DNA of 64,000 bases from Leguminivora glycinivorella (GCF_023078275.1 NC_062982.1:4166501-4230500), one strand, 5' to 3'. Positions 10,433 through 20,949 are shown, numbered from the stretch's first letter. Numbers and translations are program-made. The notes: generated by a model from the sequence alone, not told the origin.

Positions 10433-11042
10433 GGAGAACCTCTGCACCAGGCATGACCCGTAGAATGACATTATCTGTGAACGCTTGAAATTATGTCTAA
10501 TCTTACTATGATTTTTGCATCAAAATTTACTTCAAGCAGACCGAGCAGTTGATATAATGCATGTACTTCTCAATGGAAAGCTAGATATCACCTGCACCCG
10601 GACCATAGGTAAAATAGGTCTCGTTCGAGTTACATCTAACGTGGCAGACTTGTCCAACTTACAGACATTGACTGCATGAGTAAGTTGGTTCAGTCCAAGT
10701 TGGTTCACCGCGAGATAACACTACTGTGACTGGCAACCCTTTCCTGTGACGTCAGCAAACTTAGCAAAGGGACTTAACACATTCACTGCCAGCAAGCAAT
10801 GTTCTTATGTAAAAATAAACTATTTAACGCCAAAGAATTCCAATCACGCGAAATAGCCACTGGCTATTGTTCAAATTCCTAGTACCTAAACTAAATGAGA
10901 GAAATAACACAATGGAAAGGGCACTTTAAATTGCGGTGCAGCACATTTGCTGGCCCGGCCGCCAAACTAAATTACTGGCGCCTAACATAGTCATGGAAAA
11001 CTGTGGATTCTATTTGTTTGGAAAAAAAAATAAAAAAAAACA
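10433..11042. other. Intergenic sequence
   Basis: Nothing recognised. Confidence 0.45.
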
Positions 11043-11218
11043 TCTTCAAACATGGCTGAGAACACTCCTGACTAATTCAATTTGAAACAAGAAAAAATAC
11101 TAAATATAAATCGGTCCATCTGTTCGAGAGCTACGATCCCCCAGACAGACAGTACAGACATACACACAGACACGTCAAACTTATAACTGCACACCGTAGT
11201 TTTTGCGTCGGGGGTTAA
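11043..11218 (-). mobile_element. AACCCCCGACGCAAAAACGACGG repeat (copy 1)
   Basis: Reads GCGTCGGGGGTTAAAAA at its right end and carries AAATCGGTCCATCTGTTCGA, GAGCTACGATCCC and the CAGACAGACA simple repeat. The same order, in either orientation, is found at 57411-57616 and 63745-63957. A dispersed lepidopteran repeat, probably a LINE-derived non-autonomous element. Confidence 0.65.
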
Positions 11219-11438
11219 AAATATAAAATACTAGGAACTGTACTAAATATTGCGGCGGGTACATTTTATTTAGAAACACAGGCCGAGAGCCAAATGGAGT
11301 TTTCCACCCGCATACTGATCCTAAAACATTGCCGCTGCCCGCTGGTAACTTAGTTACGGACCATTTGAAAATTGTTTCAATTCGTTTCGTTGTAGTTTTT
11401 AGGCTGCGAGCTCTATATTGTGTTGTGTCTTTTTTATT

Positions 11439-11990
11439 AGGGTTCCGTAGTCAACTAGGAACCCTTATAGTTTCGCCATGTCTGTCTGTCCGTCCGTCCG
11501 TCCGTCCGTCCGTCCGTCCGCGGATAATCTCAGTAACCGTTAGCACTAGAAAGCTGAAATTTGGTACCAATATGTATATCAATCACGCCGACAAAGTGCA
11601 AAAATAAAAAATGGGAAAAAATGTTTTATTAGGGTACCCCCCATACATGTAAAGTGGGGGCAGATTTTTTTTTCATTCGAACCCCAACGTGTGATATATT
11701 GTTGGATAGGTATTTAAAAATGAATAAGGGTTTACTAAGATCGTTTTTTGATAATATTAATATTTTCGGAAATAATCGCTCCTAAAGGAAAAAAAAGTGC
11801 GTCCCCCCCCCTCTAACTTTTGAACCATATGTTCAAAAAATATGAAAAAAATCACAAAAGTAGAACTTTATAAAGACTTTCTAGGAAAATTGTTTTGAAC
11901 TTGATAGGTTCAGTAGTTTTTGAGAAAAATACGGAAAACTACGGAACCCTACACTGAGCGTGGCCCGACACGCTCTTGGCCGGTTTTTTA
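11439..11990 (+). mobile_element. GGGTTCCGTAGTCAACTAGG repeat (copy 1 of 3)
   Basis: About 550 bp from AGGGTTCCGTAGTCAACTAG to TCTTGGCCGGTTTTTTAAA. It contains a (GTCC)n microsatellite, a GGGTACCCCCCATACA block, a C homopolymer and CTACGGAACCCTACACTGAG near the end, an inverted relative of the start. Copies at 24381-24930 and 47723-48308 share the whole length. Widespread in Lepidoptera; no coding capacity seen. Confidence 0.85.
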
Positions 11991-11997
11991 AATTCGT

Positions 11998-12072
11998 CCT
12001 CGCACAGCTAAACTGTGGAGTGAAATGTCATCTGCGGTATTTTCGGACAGATACGACTTTCAAAACTTTTAA
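11998..12072 (+). pseudogene. LINE C-terminal remnant (AKLWSEMSSAVFSDRYD)
   Basis: In frame: PRTAKLWSEMSSAVFSDRYD, then FQNF and a TAA at 12070-12072. The pattern AKLWNxLPxxVFPDRYDLxxFK is a familiar C-terminal stretch of lepidopteran LINE reverse transcriptases. The early stop and missing remainder show a dead scrap, directly abutting the GGGTTCCGTAGT repeat. Confidence 0.65.
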
Positions 12073-12700
12073 GAAACGAGCGTACACCCATCAAACGCAC
12101 CTTGTACGATCTAGCTATCGTATAGCGTAGCATATAGGTACTGTAGTAATGTCTTTACGCAAATATGCGCACTCGCGCGATCTAGATAATTTATTCAACA
12201 CGTAATTGTATTAAGTACCAAAATCAGTGCATTAAAGACTATGCTAACAAACTTATGTGAGTTATTAAACATGTAAAATCGGGTAACTCACGTAAAATTG
12301 TCGAAGGTCGCTCGACATGTTTCGCTCCGTAACGAGGAGCATTTTCATTGAGCACGCGCGATGCCGATGGTATCCCGACGCAGACTGCGGGCCGCAGCTC
12401 GCTGCGACCGTTGGCTCGGCGCAGGGGTCGGCATCGGCAGGGGCGGTGCAAAACTACCCTCACTTTCGGCATAATTGTCATTTGTTGGGTTGCACACTAC
12501 ACTCACTACGTCATTCGCTAAGGGCTCATCCACACGAACTACCGGCGTAGTACGTAATACCGTCTTCACGATTCAGTCAGTCACGATTAAAATTCGGATG
12601 ACGACTTATCTCAATGGCCTCCCGTACTTTCCGCTGAACCACGATTTTTTCTTTTGCAAGTACTACCCAACCCTATCGAAACGAATATGAGACTGCTTAT
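12073..12700. other. Intergenic sequence with a GC-rich patch
   Basis: 12300-12480 is GC-rich and contains CGACATGTTTCGCTCCGTAA and GAGGAGCATTTTCAT, a dispersed lepidopteran repeat word. The reading frames across it on both strands overlap one another and show no family signature. Confidence 0.45.
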
Positions 12701-12783
12701 GTGAATTATTTATGGGTTCCTGGGATTCTGACAGTACCGTCAACTGGCGCGTACACACCTCAAACTCTTTTGATCAGGTGTCA

Positions 12784-12830
12784 GGCGGCCTCGCTGCTCG
12801 TTTGCCTCCAATCATATAATAAAAATCCTT
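12784..12830. repeat. Dispersed-repeat fragment (GCTCGTTTGCCTCCAATCAT)
   Basis: GCTCGTTTGCCTCCAATCAT followed by ATAATAAAAA is a very common lepidopteran repeat core. Related cores are at 27170-27235 and 35408-35445. Confidence 0.55.
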
Positions 12831-13035
12831 CTCTTTTATCGGAAAATAATGGTTATTTTTGTAGAATGTCTGTTAAATCAATTGGAACAGAATCATCATT
12901 ATTTTTCATAGATATTTCCCGAATGTCGCTTTTTTCCGTTTGACGGACTTCCGCTTTCTTTTCTAGTGGCTTCAATATTTTTTCTTAAAGTTGACTGAAT
13001 TTTTGGACTTACTGGTACATGTAGTCCACCTATTG

Positions 13036-13350
13036 TACAGTCAACCAATCTGAATCCTAGGCCACTGTAGAACCCTTTCACAGTAAAAGTCGAACTGACT
13101 TCTATCTATACTAATATTATAAATGGGAAAGTGTGTGTCTCTTTGTTTATCCGTCTGTCACGGCAAAACGGAGCGACGAATTGACGTGATTTTTTAAGTG
13201 GAGATAGTTGAAAGGATGGAGAGTGACTTAGGCTACTTTTTGTCTCTTTCTAACGCGAGCGAAGCCGCGGAAAAAGCTAGTAGCAAATAAAGCACAGTGT
13301 CAATACGACAGGGTCCTAGAGAGTCCTAGGATTCTAATTGGTTGACTGTA
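13036..13350. mobile_element. TACAGTCAACCAAT MITE split by a Helitron-like insert
   Basis: Outer ends TACAGTCAACCAATCTGAAT and (inverted) GGTTGACTGTA define a member of the 2183 family. Its arms are separated by the element at 13107-13280, showing that the Helitron-like element is the younger of the two. Confidence 0.75.
13107..13280 (+). mobile_element. TACTAATATTATAAATG element, near complete
   Basis: Runs from TATACTAATATTATAAATGG through GACGAATTGACGTGATTTTT and GGAGAGTGACTTAGGCTACT to GCGAGCGAAGCCGCGG and AAAAAGCTAGT. The CTAG-like end and lack of inverted termini fit a Helitron-type or SINE-type element; I cannot decide which. Confidence 0.75.
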
Positions 13351-13389
13351 CTGTGACTACAACGTAACACGCGGCGGGTGACATTGTTT

Positions 13390-13516
13390 TGAACCCTATT
13401 AGGCCACTCTACAACCATGTCAAAATAACAAGCAGTAAGACATTTCTTACAATCTGATTTATAACGTCACTATGGCATAGTTCTACAGTGGCCTAGGGTT
13501 CCAATTGGTTGACTGT
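13390..13516. mobile_element. TACAGTCAACC MITE, left end degraded
   Basis: The right end is clear (GGTTCCAATTGGTTGACTGTA, inverted). The left end lacks the terminal TACAGTC and starts near GAACCCTATTAGGCCAC. The interior matches 2183-2322 in reverse (TTACAATCTGATTTATAACG). Confidence 0.7.
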
Positions 13517-14153
13517 ACCAAGTGAAAAGGTGACATTTGCACGTGTAAAAGTATGAATAGACTTTCAAATGAAAGCCTTTTAACGAAAATCCCGAGATAT
13601 CGCTTTAGTATACATACCTCTAATGAAATACTTCTCAAAATAGGTGTTTTACATAAAAGCCGTCTCCGAAGCCTTTTAGTTGAAAAGAAGTTGCTTAAAT
13701 ACTAAAAGACAGTTAAAGTACTTGTTTCAGTTAGAAAATCTAATTAACTGTCGGTTCATTAAAAAACATATGGATGAAAAAGCGTTTTCAATTAGTAATG
13801 ATTTTTTTTCTGATGCTCGTTTAGGAAAAACCGCGCGAAGCACAGATTTCGGAGCTCTTATTATGTACAATTTGATAAGCTCACTCTCATAAATGCAGTA
13901 AATTTAAATTCCTAATATCTTGTACTTTAGGCCCATTAAACAATATTTATCATTTAATCCTTTGAAATTGAGAAATTGAAAGTAAAACGAACTCAATTTT
14001 GTCTTGAAAATACATCGAAACAAGTGATCATTTCTCCGAAAATCTACATGTTATCGAAGTTATTTTAGTATATAAATAATCTGCACAATGTGCTTAAACT
14101 GCTGTTATCCATTTGTCGTTATAATATTTTATCATGATTTTTTGCCAATTTTT
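13517..14153. other. Intergenic sequence
   Basis: AT-rich, nothing recognised. Confidence 0.45.
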
Positions 14154-14231
14154 TGAAAACTAGCCTTCCTGTCGCTATTTTACCGGCGACGGACGCCTGC
14201 AATTTCAGTGCCGCGCCGGAGCTCGAGGAGG
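14154..14231 (+). other. Possible exon or 5' UTR with a strong splice donor
   Basis: A GC-rich block follows AAAACTAG and ends GAGCTCGAGGAG before GTAAGACG, a consensus-like donor. One frame reads LPVAILPATDACNFSAAPEL. No family is recognised, the acceptor lacks a good polypyrimidine tract, and the block could equally be unique non-coding sequence. Confidence 0.25.
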
Positions 14232-14492
14232 TAAGACGTATGTCGCTTTGGTCTCCGAGTTTTCATCGCAAACGTCGAGAATATTTATCGTTGTGTGGGT
14301 CGGACGCCTTGTTTATACACGGGCTATCCTCGCATTGTGTGTGTGTAAACAGCGACCAACGAATTTGATCCTAGATCCGTAAATATTTGCTTTTGTAATA
14401 CTTTGTTATGTTTGAATGTTAAAGTATTACAACATTGTGATGATAAAAATGTGAAAATTACAATACGGTCAAGATGATAAGACACATCAAGA

Positions 14493-14670
14493 TGGTACTC
14501 GGGATCTGATGATGGAGCCAGAAGGTGGTCACCAGTACCAGTGAACCATGTAAGTAAACGACTTCGTGTTTAGGCTCGTTGGGTTCGTCTCAACAAGACC
14601 TTTGACAAGAGGTGGTACTCAGGGTCTGATGATGGAGCCAGATGGTGGTCACCAGTACCAATGAACCATA
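14493..14670 (+). repeat. Two direct copies of a TCTGATGATGGAGCCAGA unit; left flank of the array
   Basis: TCTGATGATGGAGCCAGA plus GGTGGTCACCAGTACC occurs at about 14505-14542 and 14622-14660. An inverted copy (GGTGACCACCATCTGGCTCC, ATCATCAGACCCTGAG) is at 17451-17490. Together they bracket the ~100-bp array as an outer inverted repeat. Confidence 0.75.
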
Positions 14671-14681
14671 TAACTAAACCC

Positions 14682-14934
14682 AGAGATGGGGAAATCGTAA
14701 TCGATTCCGGATTACACGATTACTTGATTTTACTTTGTAATCTGACACTACTGGGTGTCAGATTACTTGTAATGTAATCAAGTGAAACGGTAAATTACCA
14801 TTACATGTAAAGGAATCACTAATCATCTATACAATCATTACTATTACCAATAATTCGGAATCATAGTCGATTCAAAATAACTGAAATTATTGACTTGATT
14901 ACTTTCAGATTACGAATATGTAGTACCTCAGATT
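14682..14934 (+). mobile_element. hAT-like MITE end
   Basis: CAGAGATGGGGAAATCGTAA followed by several TAATC/GATTAC repeats (TGTAATCTGACAC, TTACTTGTAATGTAATCAAG). CAGAGATGGG is typical of hAT-type terminal repeats. No matching right terminus is seen before the array starts. Confidence 0.45.
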
Positions 14935-17360
14935 GCTGACTGTCACTTTGATACAAAAGTCATCATGGGTGTTGTAAAATAGGTTTTAGGGGTGCTGATT
15001 CCAAAATTAATGACCAATGTGGAATCTGACATTGCTGACTGTCACTTTGACACAAAAGTCGTCATGGGTGTCATAAAATAGGTTTTAGGGGGTGCTGATT
15101 CCAAAATTAATGACCAATGTTCAATCTGACATTGCTGACTGTCACTCTGACACAAAAGTCGTCATGGGTGTCGTAAAATAGGTTTTACGGGGTGCTGATT
15201 CCAAAATTAATGACCAATGTTCAATCTGACATTGCTGACTGTCACTTTGACACAAAAGTCGTCATGGGCACAGTATAAGGATATATCAGTAGTTAATCTC
15301 CGGCAGCGGCGGCGCGGTCGTTACTACTGCGCAAGGTCACGCAGGGTTGTACATGTACAACGTTACTATAATCGACTTCGTACAATGTAAGTTGTTGTAA
15401 ATCTAATAGGTACTATTAACTGTAAGTAGGTTTTAGTATAACAATACCACGTCATGACACCACATTAGTCAGTATTGAAGACACAAAAAATCATTATAAA
15501 TATATTACTCTCATACGCGCAATAGTAGATTGTGTAACAATAATTGCAAAAGCGTTAATTTAAGTGTTCATTTTATATGTTTTCTCTAGAATACACCCAA
15601 TCCATCACAATAAAAAAAAGATTCGTTTGAACTAGAAACGTAGGTACCTACTGTCCTACTCGTATTAGTAACTGTGTATGGCGCTATGCTAGTACCAACG
15701 CTCTTTCTACCTTTTTATCTAATAAAGATTCAAGTACGTATTTGTTTCTTAAATACTGACGAAATCATATTTACATAAAATGTTTGAATAGATGTTTGCA
15801 CAATATTTAAGTAGGTACCAAACTTTCGAGCTAGATAGATCGCAGCATCTACCTAAATGTCGTTACAGATAAATCCTTATTGATTTTAATGTGTCATTCT
15901 AGCTTTAAATCTCACTTTTACGCCATTTACGTAAGCAATAATGTACCTAACACTGCAAATATATAACAACCACTTACTTTTCTGGGTGTCTAGGAATTCT
16001 AAAGAATGACATTTCCGCATTTTGAGAACTTTCCATACACCCATAAACACTACAGTAACGAAAATATGTCTTCGGTGCTGACGTCATTTTCTCCCGAACT
16101 CAACACGTCAACACAGCGCGCAAACGCGGCCCCGACTGTCCAGCCCAATAATCACCAGTTTCGCATGTTTTCGCCGCATGCGAGGGGAGGGAGGGGGACA
16201 CACCGCGCGGCGTGAAGTTTGTAAGAAGAGTTATTACTGGTTTTATACTGTGTCATGGGTGTCGTAAAATAGGTTTTAGGGGGTGCTGATTCCAAAATTA
16301 GTGACCAATTTGGAATCTGACATTGCTGTCACTTTGACACAAATGTCGTCATGGGTGTCGTCAAATAGGTATCCGGAGGTGTTTGAAAACTAATGACCAA
16401 TTTGGAATCTGACACTGTTGACTGTCACTTTGACACAAAAGTGATCATGGGTGTCTTCAAATAGGTTTTCATGGGTACTGATCTCAATATTAATGATCAA
16501 TTTGGAATCTGACATTGCTGACTGTCACTTTGACATAAAAGTCATTATGGGTGTCATCAAATAGGTTTCCAGGGGTACTGTGCAATGTCAGGTTCCAAAT
16601 CGGTCATTACTTTTTAAATCATTTCATTAATTTTGGAATCAGTACCTCCTAAAAACTATTTGACTACACCCATGATTCCTTTTGTGTCAAAATGACAATT
16701 AGTACTGTGAGATTCCAAAATAGTCGTTAATTTTGGAATCAGTACCCCCGGAAACCTTTTTGACGACACCCATGACGACTTTGGTGTCAAAGTGACAGTC
16801 AGCAATGTCAAGATTCCAAATCGGTCATTAATTTTCAAATCAGCACCTCCGGAAACCTATTTGACGACACCCATGACGACTTTTGTGTCAAAGTGACAGT
16901 CAGCAATGTTAGATTCCACATTGGTCATTATTTTTGGAATCAGCACCCCCTAAAACCTATTTTACGACACCCATGATGACTCTTGTGTCAAAGTGGCAGT
17001 CAGCAATGTTAGATTCCACATTGGTCATTAATTTTGGAATCAGCACCCCCTAAAACCAATTTTACGACACCCATGACGACTTTTGTGTCAAAGTGACAGT
17101 CAGCAATGTCAGATTCCACATTGTTCATTAATTTTGGAATCAGCACCCCCGCAAACCTATTTGACGACACCCATGACGACTTTTGCGTCAAAGTGACAGT
17201 CAGCAATGTCAGATTCCACATTGGTCATTAATTTTGGAATCAGCACCCCCTAAAACCTATTTTACGACACCCATGACGACTTTTGTGTCAAAGTGACAGT
17301 CGGCAATGTCAGATTCCAAATCGGTCATTAATTTTTAAATCAGCACACCCGAAAACCTAT
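14935..17360. repeat. Head-to-head tandem array of ~100-bp units
   Basis: The unit carries GACTGTCACTTTGACACAAA, GTCGTCATGGGTGTCGTAAA and ATTCCAAAATTAATGACCAA. At least seven units read forward (14938, 15036, 15138, 15236, 16325, 16416, 16518) and about seven in reverse (16690, 16780, 16888, 16988, 17086, 17188, 17286). The direction switches near 16575-16590. The forward half is interrupted by the element at 15269-16252. Chance reading frames cross the units because the spacing is close to a multiple of three. Confidence 0.9.
15269..16252 (+). mobile_element. 984-bp TIR element, CACAGTATAA ends, 7-bp duplication (copy 1)
   Basis: Termini are CACAGTATAA and, inverted at the right end, the same 10 bp. 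TCATGGG flanks both sides (15262-15268, 16253-16259); removing the insert and one TCATGGG restores an intact array unit. Copy 2 is at 60581-61558. Comparing them by eye shows one 6-bp indel (ATGTAC near 15352) and two substitutions, so about 99.8% identity. No transposase is encoded. A 7-bp duplication would fit a P- or Dada-like or unusual hAT enzyme; the superfamily is unresolved. Confidence 0.9.
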
Positions 17361-17444
17361 ACTCGTGGTATATGCACTTGAAATGTGAAAGTGAAAATGC
17401 TAGAATGACATGTAAACCACGAAGTTGTATAGTCATATTGTTCA

Positions 17445-17506
17445 TTAGTATTGGTGACCACCATCTGGCTCCATCATCAGACCCTGAGCACCACCTTGAA
17501 GTAATT
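17445..17506 (-). repeat. Inverted copy of the TCTGATGATGGAGCCAGA unit; right flank of the array
   Basis: The inverse of the repeats at 14493-14670. It closes the outer inverted repeat around the array. Confidence 0.7.
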
Positions 17507-17981
17507 AGAATTGTATTTGTCTTATTTTATCATCATATTAATATATACTTTACTCTAATACTTATCATATAACAAAAGCAAATATTTGGGATGGGGTCTA
17601 CTTTTATAATTATTACTTTAATTTTTTAAATAAATTATAACATAATTGATATTATTTCGCGCTATATTCTCGTATTTTCGTACAAAATAATGTTTATTAG
17701 AAACCAAAAGTTTATATCGAGATAGTAGATTGTAGTTGTTATCAAAATTCCATAGAAAGGATCAAGATTGTTTTGTCCATTATTGTAGTGCGAGCGAGTG
17801 ATAAGACGTGCTAGAAAGGGTCGGCATATTGGGCTCGCGCGGCGAGTAAAATACCTAATTTCGCCCGACGCCGAAATGTTATAACGCTCTTAATTTCGTT
17901 CTTAGAATTAATTTTGGATGTAAGACTGTTTATGTCTACGAAATACGTTTCAACCGAGCTCTTTCATTATACAAGATGTAA
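17507..17981. other. Intergenic sequence
   Basis: AT-rich; nothing recognised. Confidence 0.45.
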
Positions 17982-18110
17982 GGGACCCCCACATCTAGCG
18001 TCTCGCGAGCGTAGCGTCAGGCTAACTGTATGAAAAAAGACGCAGCGTCAGGCTTTGCCATACAGTTGGCCCGACGCTACGCTCGCGAGACGCTAGATGT
18101 GGGGGGACCC
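17982..18110. mobile_element. Palindromic MITE, GGGACCCCCACATCTAGCGT family (copy 1)
   Basis: The left arm GACCCCCACATCTAGCGTCT then CGCGAGCGTAGCGTC has a matching inverted right arm ending AGACGCTAGATGTGGGGGGACCC. The loop carries the motifs GACGCAGCGTCAGGC and CATACAGTTGG. A second copy is at 55795-55946. Confidence 0.85.
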
Positions 18111-18148
18111 AAACTGTTAAATAGTAATATAAATAAATAAATAAATAT

Positions 18149-18368
18149 TTTAGGACATTCTTATTACACAGATTGACTGAGGCCCACGGTAAGCTCAAGA
18201 AGGCTTGTGTTGTGGGTACTCAGACAACGATATATATAATATATAAATAATTATATACATAGAAAACATCCATGACTCGGGAACAAATATCTGTGCTCAT
18301 CACACAAATAAATGCCCTTACCGGGATTCGAACCCGGGACCGCGGCGTAGCAGGCAGGGTCACTACCG
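18149..18368 (-). mobile_element. tRNA-derived SINE
   Basis: Read on the minus strand it starts with a tRNA-like head (GTGACCCTGCCTGCTACGCC, then CCCGGGTTCGAATCCCGGTA, a perfect B box) and passes into GGGCATTTATTTGTGTGATG, GAGTACCCACAACACAAGCC and CACCGTGGG blocks, ending at AAGAATGTCCTA and an AT-rich tail. Other copies at 20687-20790, 32992-33050, 58546-58705 and 59541-59985. The head is a SINE promoter, not a functional tRNA. Confidence 0.85.
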
Positions 18369-18422
18369 CTACTACTAATATAGCTATTTAACTTTTTTTA
18401 AAGTCATATAGAGACCTACAGG

Positions 18423-18605
18423 GGGAGAGGTCGCCCGCGAACTACCTGGAGGCGCACGGTGGAAAAGGAGGCTGGCTCAGTGGGCCTCGGCTGGGCGCGC
18501 CTGGAGGAGGCCGCGTCGGACCGGGAACAGTGGAAATCCTTCCTAAGAGCCCTAAGGCCCTGATGAGGGACAACAGTATACTATAATCATCATCATCATC
18601 AAAAA
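18423..18605 (+). pseudogene. LINE ORF2 C-terminus and (ATC)n tail
   Basis: In frame for 46 codons: GRGRPRTTWRRTVEKEAGS, then a segment ending SDREQWKSFLRALRP and TGA at 18561-18563. The GRGRPRTTWRR...REQWKSF pattern is a familiar lepidopteran LINE C-terminus. Thirty-odd bases later there is an ATCATCATCATC tail, the genuine 3' end of such elements. The reverse transcriptase is missing, so this is a 5'-truncated copy. Confidence 0.8.
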
Positions 18606-18639
18606 TCGTATTTGGCAAGACAAATCGGGGCAATCAAGC

Positions 18640-18742
18640 TACCGTCTTCGTATTTCAGTGGGATATTTAATTTGTTTTGTCTCCACTGTATCTTTTGCTG
18701 AGGTGTGCCAATAAAGAGTATTCTATCTATCTATCTATCTAT
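18640..18742 (+). mobile_element. LINE 3' UTR with (TCTA)n tail
   Basis: TTTGTCTCCACTGTATCTTT, GCCAATAAAGAGTATTC and then TCTATCTATCTATCTA. A polyadenylation signal followed by a simple repeat marks a LINE 3' end. Confidence 0.65.
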
Positions 18743-18795
18743 TTCACCACAGTGACTTGACAATTCTGTGCCTATTTCTGGGTTGATATGCAATA

Positions 18796-18900
18796 TAGTT
18801 ACTCAGCGCCAATACTTCCTTGTTGAACAGGCAATGAACGTGAAGTGTCAGTGTCTGGCGATTATTATCACTATTGTGGAGTAGGCCACAGATCAAGTGG
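18796..18900 (+). mobile_element. One-ended relative of the 6069 MITE
   Basis: TTACTCAGCGCCAATACTTC and GAACAGGCAATGAACG match the left half of 6069-6219. The right terminus is absent. Confidence 0.55.
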
Positions 18901-19009
18901 GGAGGGAGTTTTAAAGAAGCAAATTTTTTTTGAGATGTACTAATGTATTTTTTTATTTTTATTATAAGTTATACTTTTAAACGAGCAATTCTTGTATATT
19001 TATTTATTT

Positions 19010-19395
19010 ATATATACCGACGATCTCGGAAACCGCTCTAACGATTTCGCTGAAATTTGTTATGTGGGGGTTTTCAGGGGTGATAAATCGATCTAGCGTA
19101 GCCTTAGATCCTGGAAAACGCGAATTTTCGAGTTTTCATGAGTTTTTCTTTCGCGTTTGTAAACGTAAAATATGGTAGTTAATTTCGCCGCGCGCGCATC
19201 GATTCCGCTTAGCTCAGTCGTACGAGGTCGGTCTAATGTACGCAGATAGATCGTAGGTGTCAGGGTTTCGAATCCCGGTCAGCAATTAAGTTTTTGTTTT
19301 TGTCTTTTTTTTTTGTATTTATAAGTTTTTTTTATCTAAAGACGTGATATATTAAAATAGAACCGAGCGAAGCTCGGTCGCCCAGATATGTATTT
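19010..19395 (+). mobile_element. SINE-like repeat with tRNA-like block and GAGCGAAGCTCGGTC end
   Basis: Contains CGATCTCGGAAACCGCTCTA, AACGCGAATTTTCGAGTTTT, a tRNA-like block (GCTTAGCTCAGTCGTACGAG ... GGGTTTCGAATCCCGG) and ends near ACCGAGCGAAGCTCGGTCGC. Much of it recurs inverted at 47165-47645. The tRNA-like block has an extra T in the B-box region, so it is a SINE part, not a tRNA gene. Confidence 0.6.
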
Positions 19396-19890
19396 TTAAT
19401 TTGGTATGACCCCATAATACTACCTCTTTCAACAATTTCAATCACAAAATGTAATTGACATGTCGTATTATAACTTAAGCAGGATAATATTCCATCCTCG
19501 AACAAATTACAAGGAAAAGTATTTTACCCATTGTTTATTTACACAAAGGCGGATGTCAGACAATTTCCTTGTTATTTCATGTAACATGTGTCGACTCCTT
19601 TATCTTCTAAGGTTTGCACGTGTATAAAGGCGCCTACTGACGATCAGTCTGCTTGGATGGCAATGGCCTGCCATCTACTTTTATCTACATCCATAACATT
19701 CGTTCATAATTTGACTTGTGTTAATTAGAATTGATTTAGCAGCGCCATCTCTCGAGCTGTGTTGAAACCAACCAGAGTTTGGTTCACATGGGGGGCAAGA
19801 ACCATACCGTTCTACCCTAGGGATGGTCAGAGGGCGCTACGATTCCTTGTATAGATTACTCATATGACAGATAATTTCGACCTCAGCAGC
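19391..19890. other. Intergenic sequence
   Basis: Nothing recognised. Confidence 0.4.
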
Positions 19891-20060
19891 TGTGACCTGG
19901 GTGGCCGAGCGGAAATAGGCATCTGCCGCGATTGCAGGGTACGCTGGTTCGATTCCAGCCTCAGGCACTGGAGGCCTTGGTCACTTTTTCTTTCATATGT
20001 GTAATTTATTTCGGTTTTAACATTCGTTCTATAAAATATGCTTAGGATCGCCTCTTATCT
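19891..20060 (+). mobile_element. tRNA-derived SINE (GTGGCCGAGCGG head)
   Basis: A box GTGGCCGAGCGG at 19901-19912 and B box GGTTCGATTCC at 19951-19961, then CAGGCACTGGAGGCCTTGGT and a TTTTTCTTTCATATG block I recognise as a common lepidopteran SINE body. Anticodon-arm pairing is poor, so this is not a functional tRNA. The 3' limit is approximate. Confidence 0.7.
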
Positions 20061-20686
20061 GCTAAGTGCATCTTAATTTTTACTTTACGATACCGGCAAA
20101 CTTTAATTTTATTCAAATTTAGAACGTCCTGTTTAGACGAAAGAATCATATTTTGCGATCGGAGTTCATCGATCAGTCATTTGTTTCGTTTTAAATATAG
20201 AACGATTTAAAAGTGAATTTATTATGTGTTATTGTATAAATGTTATGTAAATACAGCAGTTAGGAGGAAAATAATTCCATTTAACTTTGAGACACATTTA
20301 AGCTCAGTATAAATATTTTTCCTTGGTTCATCGCCTTTTAATAAAAAATATATTTTGGAAGTTATTTACGTCCATTCTATCTTTTTAGGTGGAATTATTT
20401 TTTCCCAACGACCCTCCTTTCTTTGTAAGTTTAATCTTTGAATAGGTATTTTTACTTGTTGAAGTATTTTCTTTATCTTAACAACTTCAAATGCTCGTCA
20501 AAGGCTTTTTAAGAGTAAATGATACAAATATAGTAGAGATAAATGCCTCTACATTTGAAAAACATTATGCTCTGGTATACTGCTTCAAGCTAATACTAGT
20601 TGAAGATATTCATTAACTTAACTACTATTAATTATGACATTTATGACTGATTAGACAACAGCTTTTCAAAAAGAAAATATAAAGAT
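20061..20686. other. Intergenic sequence
   Basis: AT-rich. GGAGGAAAATAATTCCATTT (20263) and a weakly inverted counterpart near 20390 could be the ends of a degraded small element. Confidence 0.35.
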
Positions 20687-20790
20687 GTGCTCATCACACA
20701 AACAACTGCCCTTACCGCGATTCGAACCCAGGACCATTTGCTTAGCAGGCAGGGTCACTGCCAACAACTAGGCCAGATCGGTCGTCCCAT
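20687..20790 (-). mobile_element. tRNA-derived SINE, head only
   Basis: On the minus strand: GGGACGACCGATCTGGCCTA, GTGACCCTGCCTGCTAAGC, a B box GGGTTCGAATCGCGG and GGGCAGTTGTTTGTGTGATG. Same family as 18149-18368; the body is missing. Confidence 0.75.
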
Positions 20791-20949
20791 GTTAACCTGT
20801 AACGTTCTAATTTTGTGAACGTGAAAAATTAAATCTAAGTATATTACCTACCTAAATAATATTGCTATACTTGTCAATAGTTGTCATGCTTTCTAAATTT
20901 ATTTTTCTCACTGCACCCACATTCGCGAATTTCTGTTTGGCCCTATAGT

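Noticed and set aside
12899..13081. Minus-strand frame of 60 codons containing PKIQSTLRKNIEATRKESGS
   Set aside because: Looks mildly coding, but the frame begins inside a MITE end and has no recognisable family or splice support.
16656..17221. Minus-strand frames of 60-70 codons
   Set aside because: Repetitive translation of the ~100-bp tandem array (TVTLTPKSSWVSS-like text repeats); an artefact of unit length.
18320..18368. Possible tRNA gene (also at 8790, 19210, 19901, 20720, 25630 and 59595)
   Set aside because: Good B boxes, but cloverleafs are incomplete and most sit at the head of SINE-type repeats seen in several copies.
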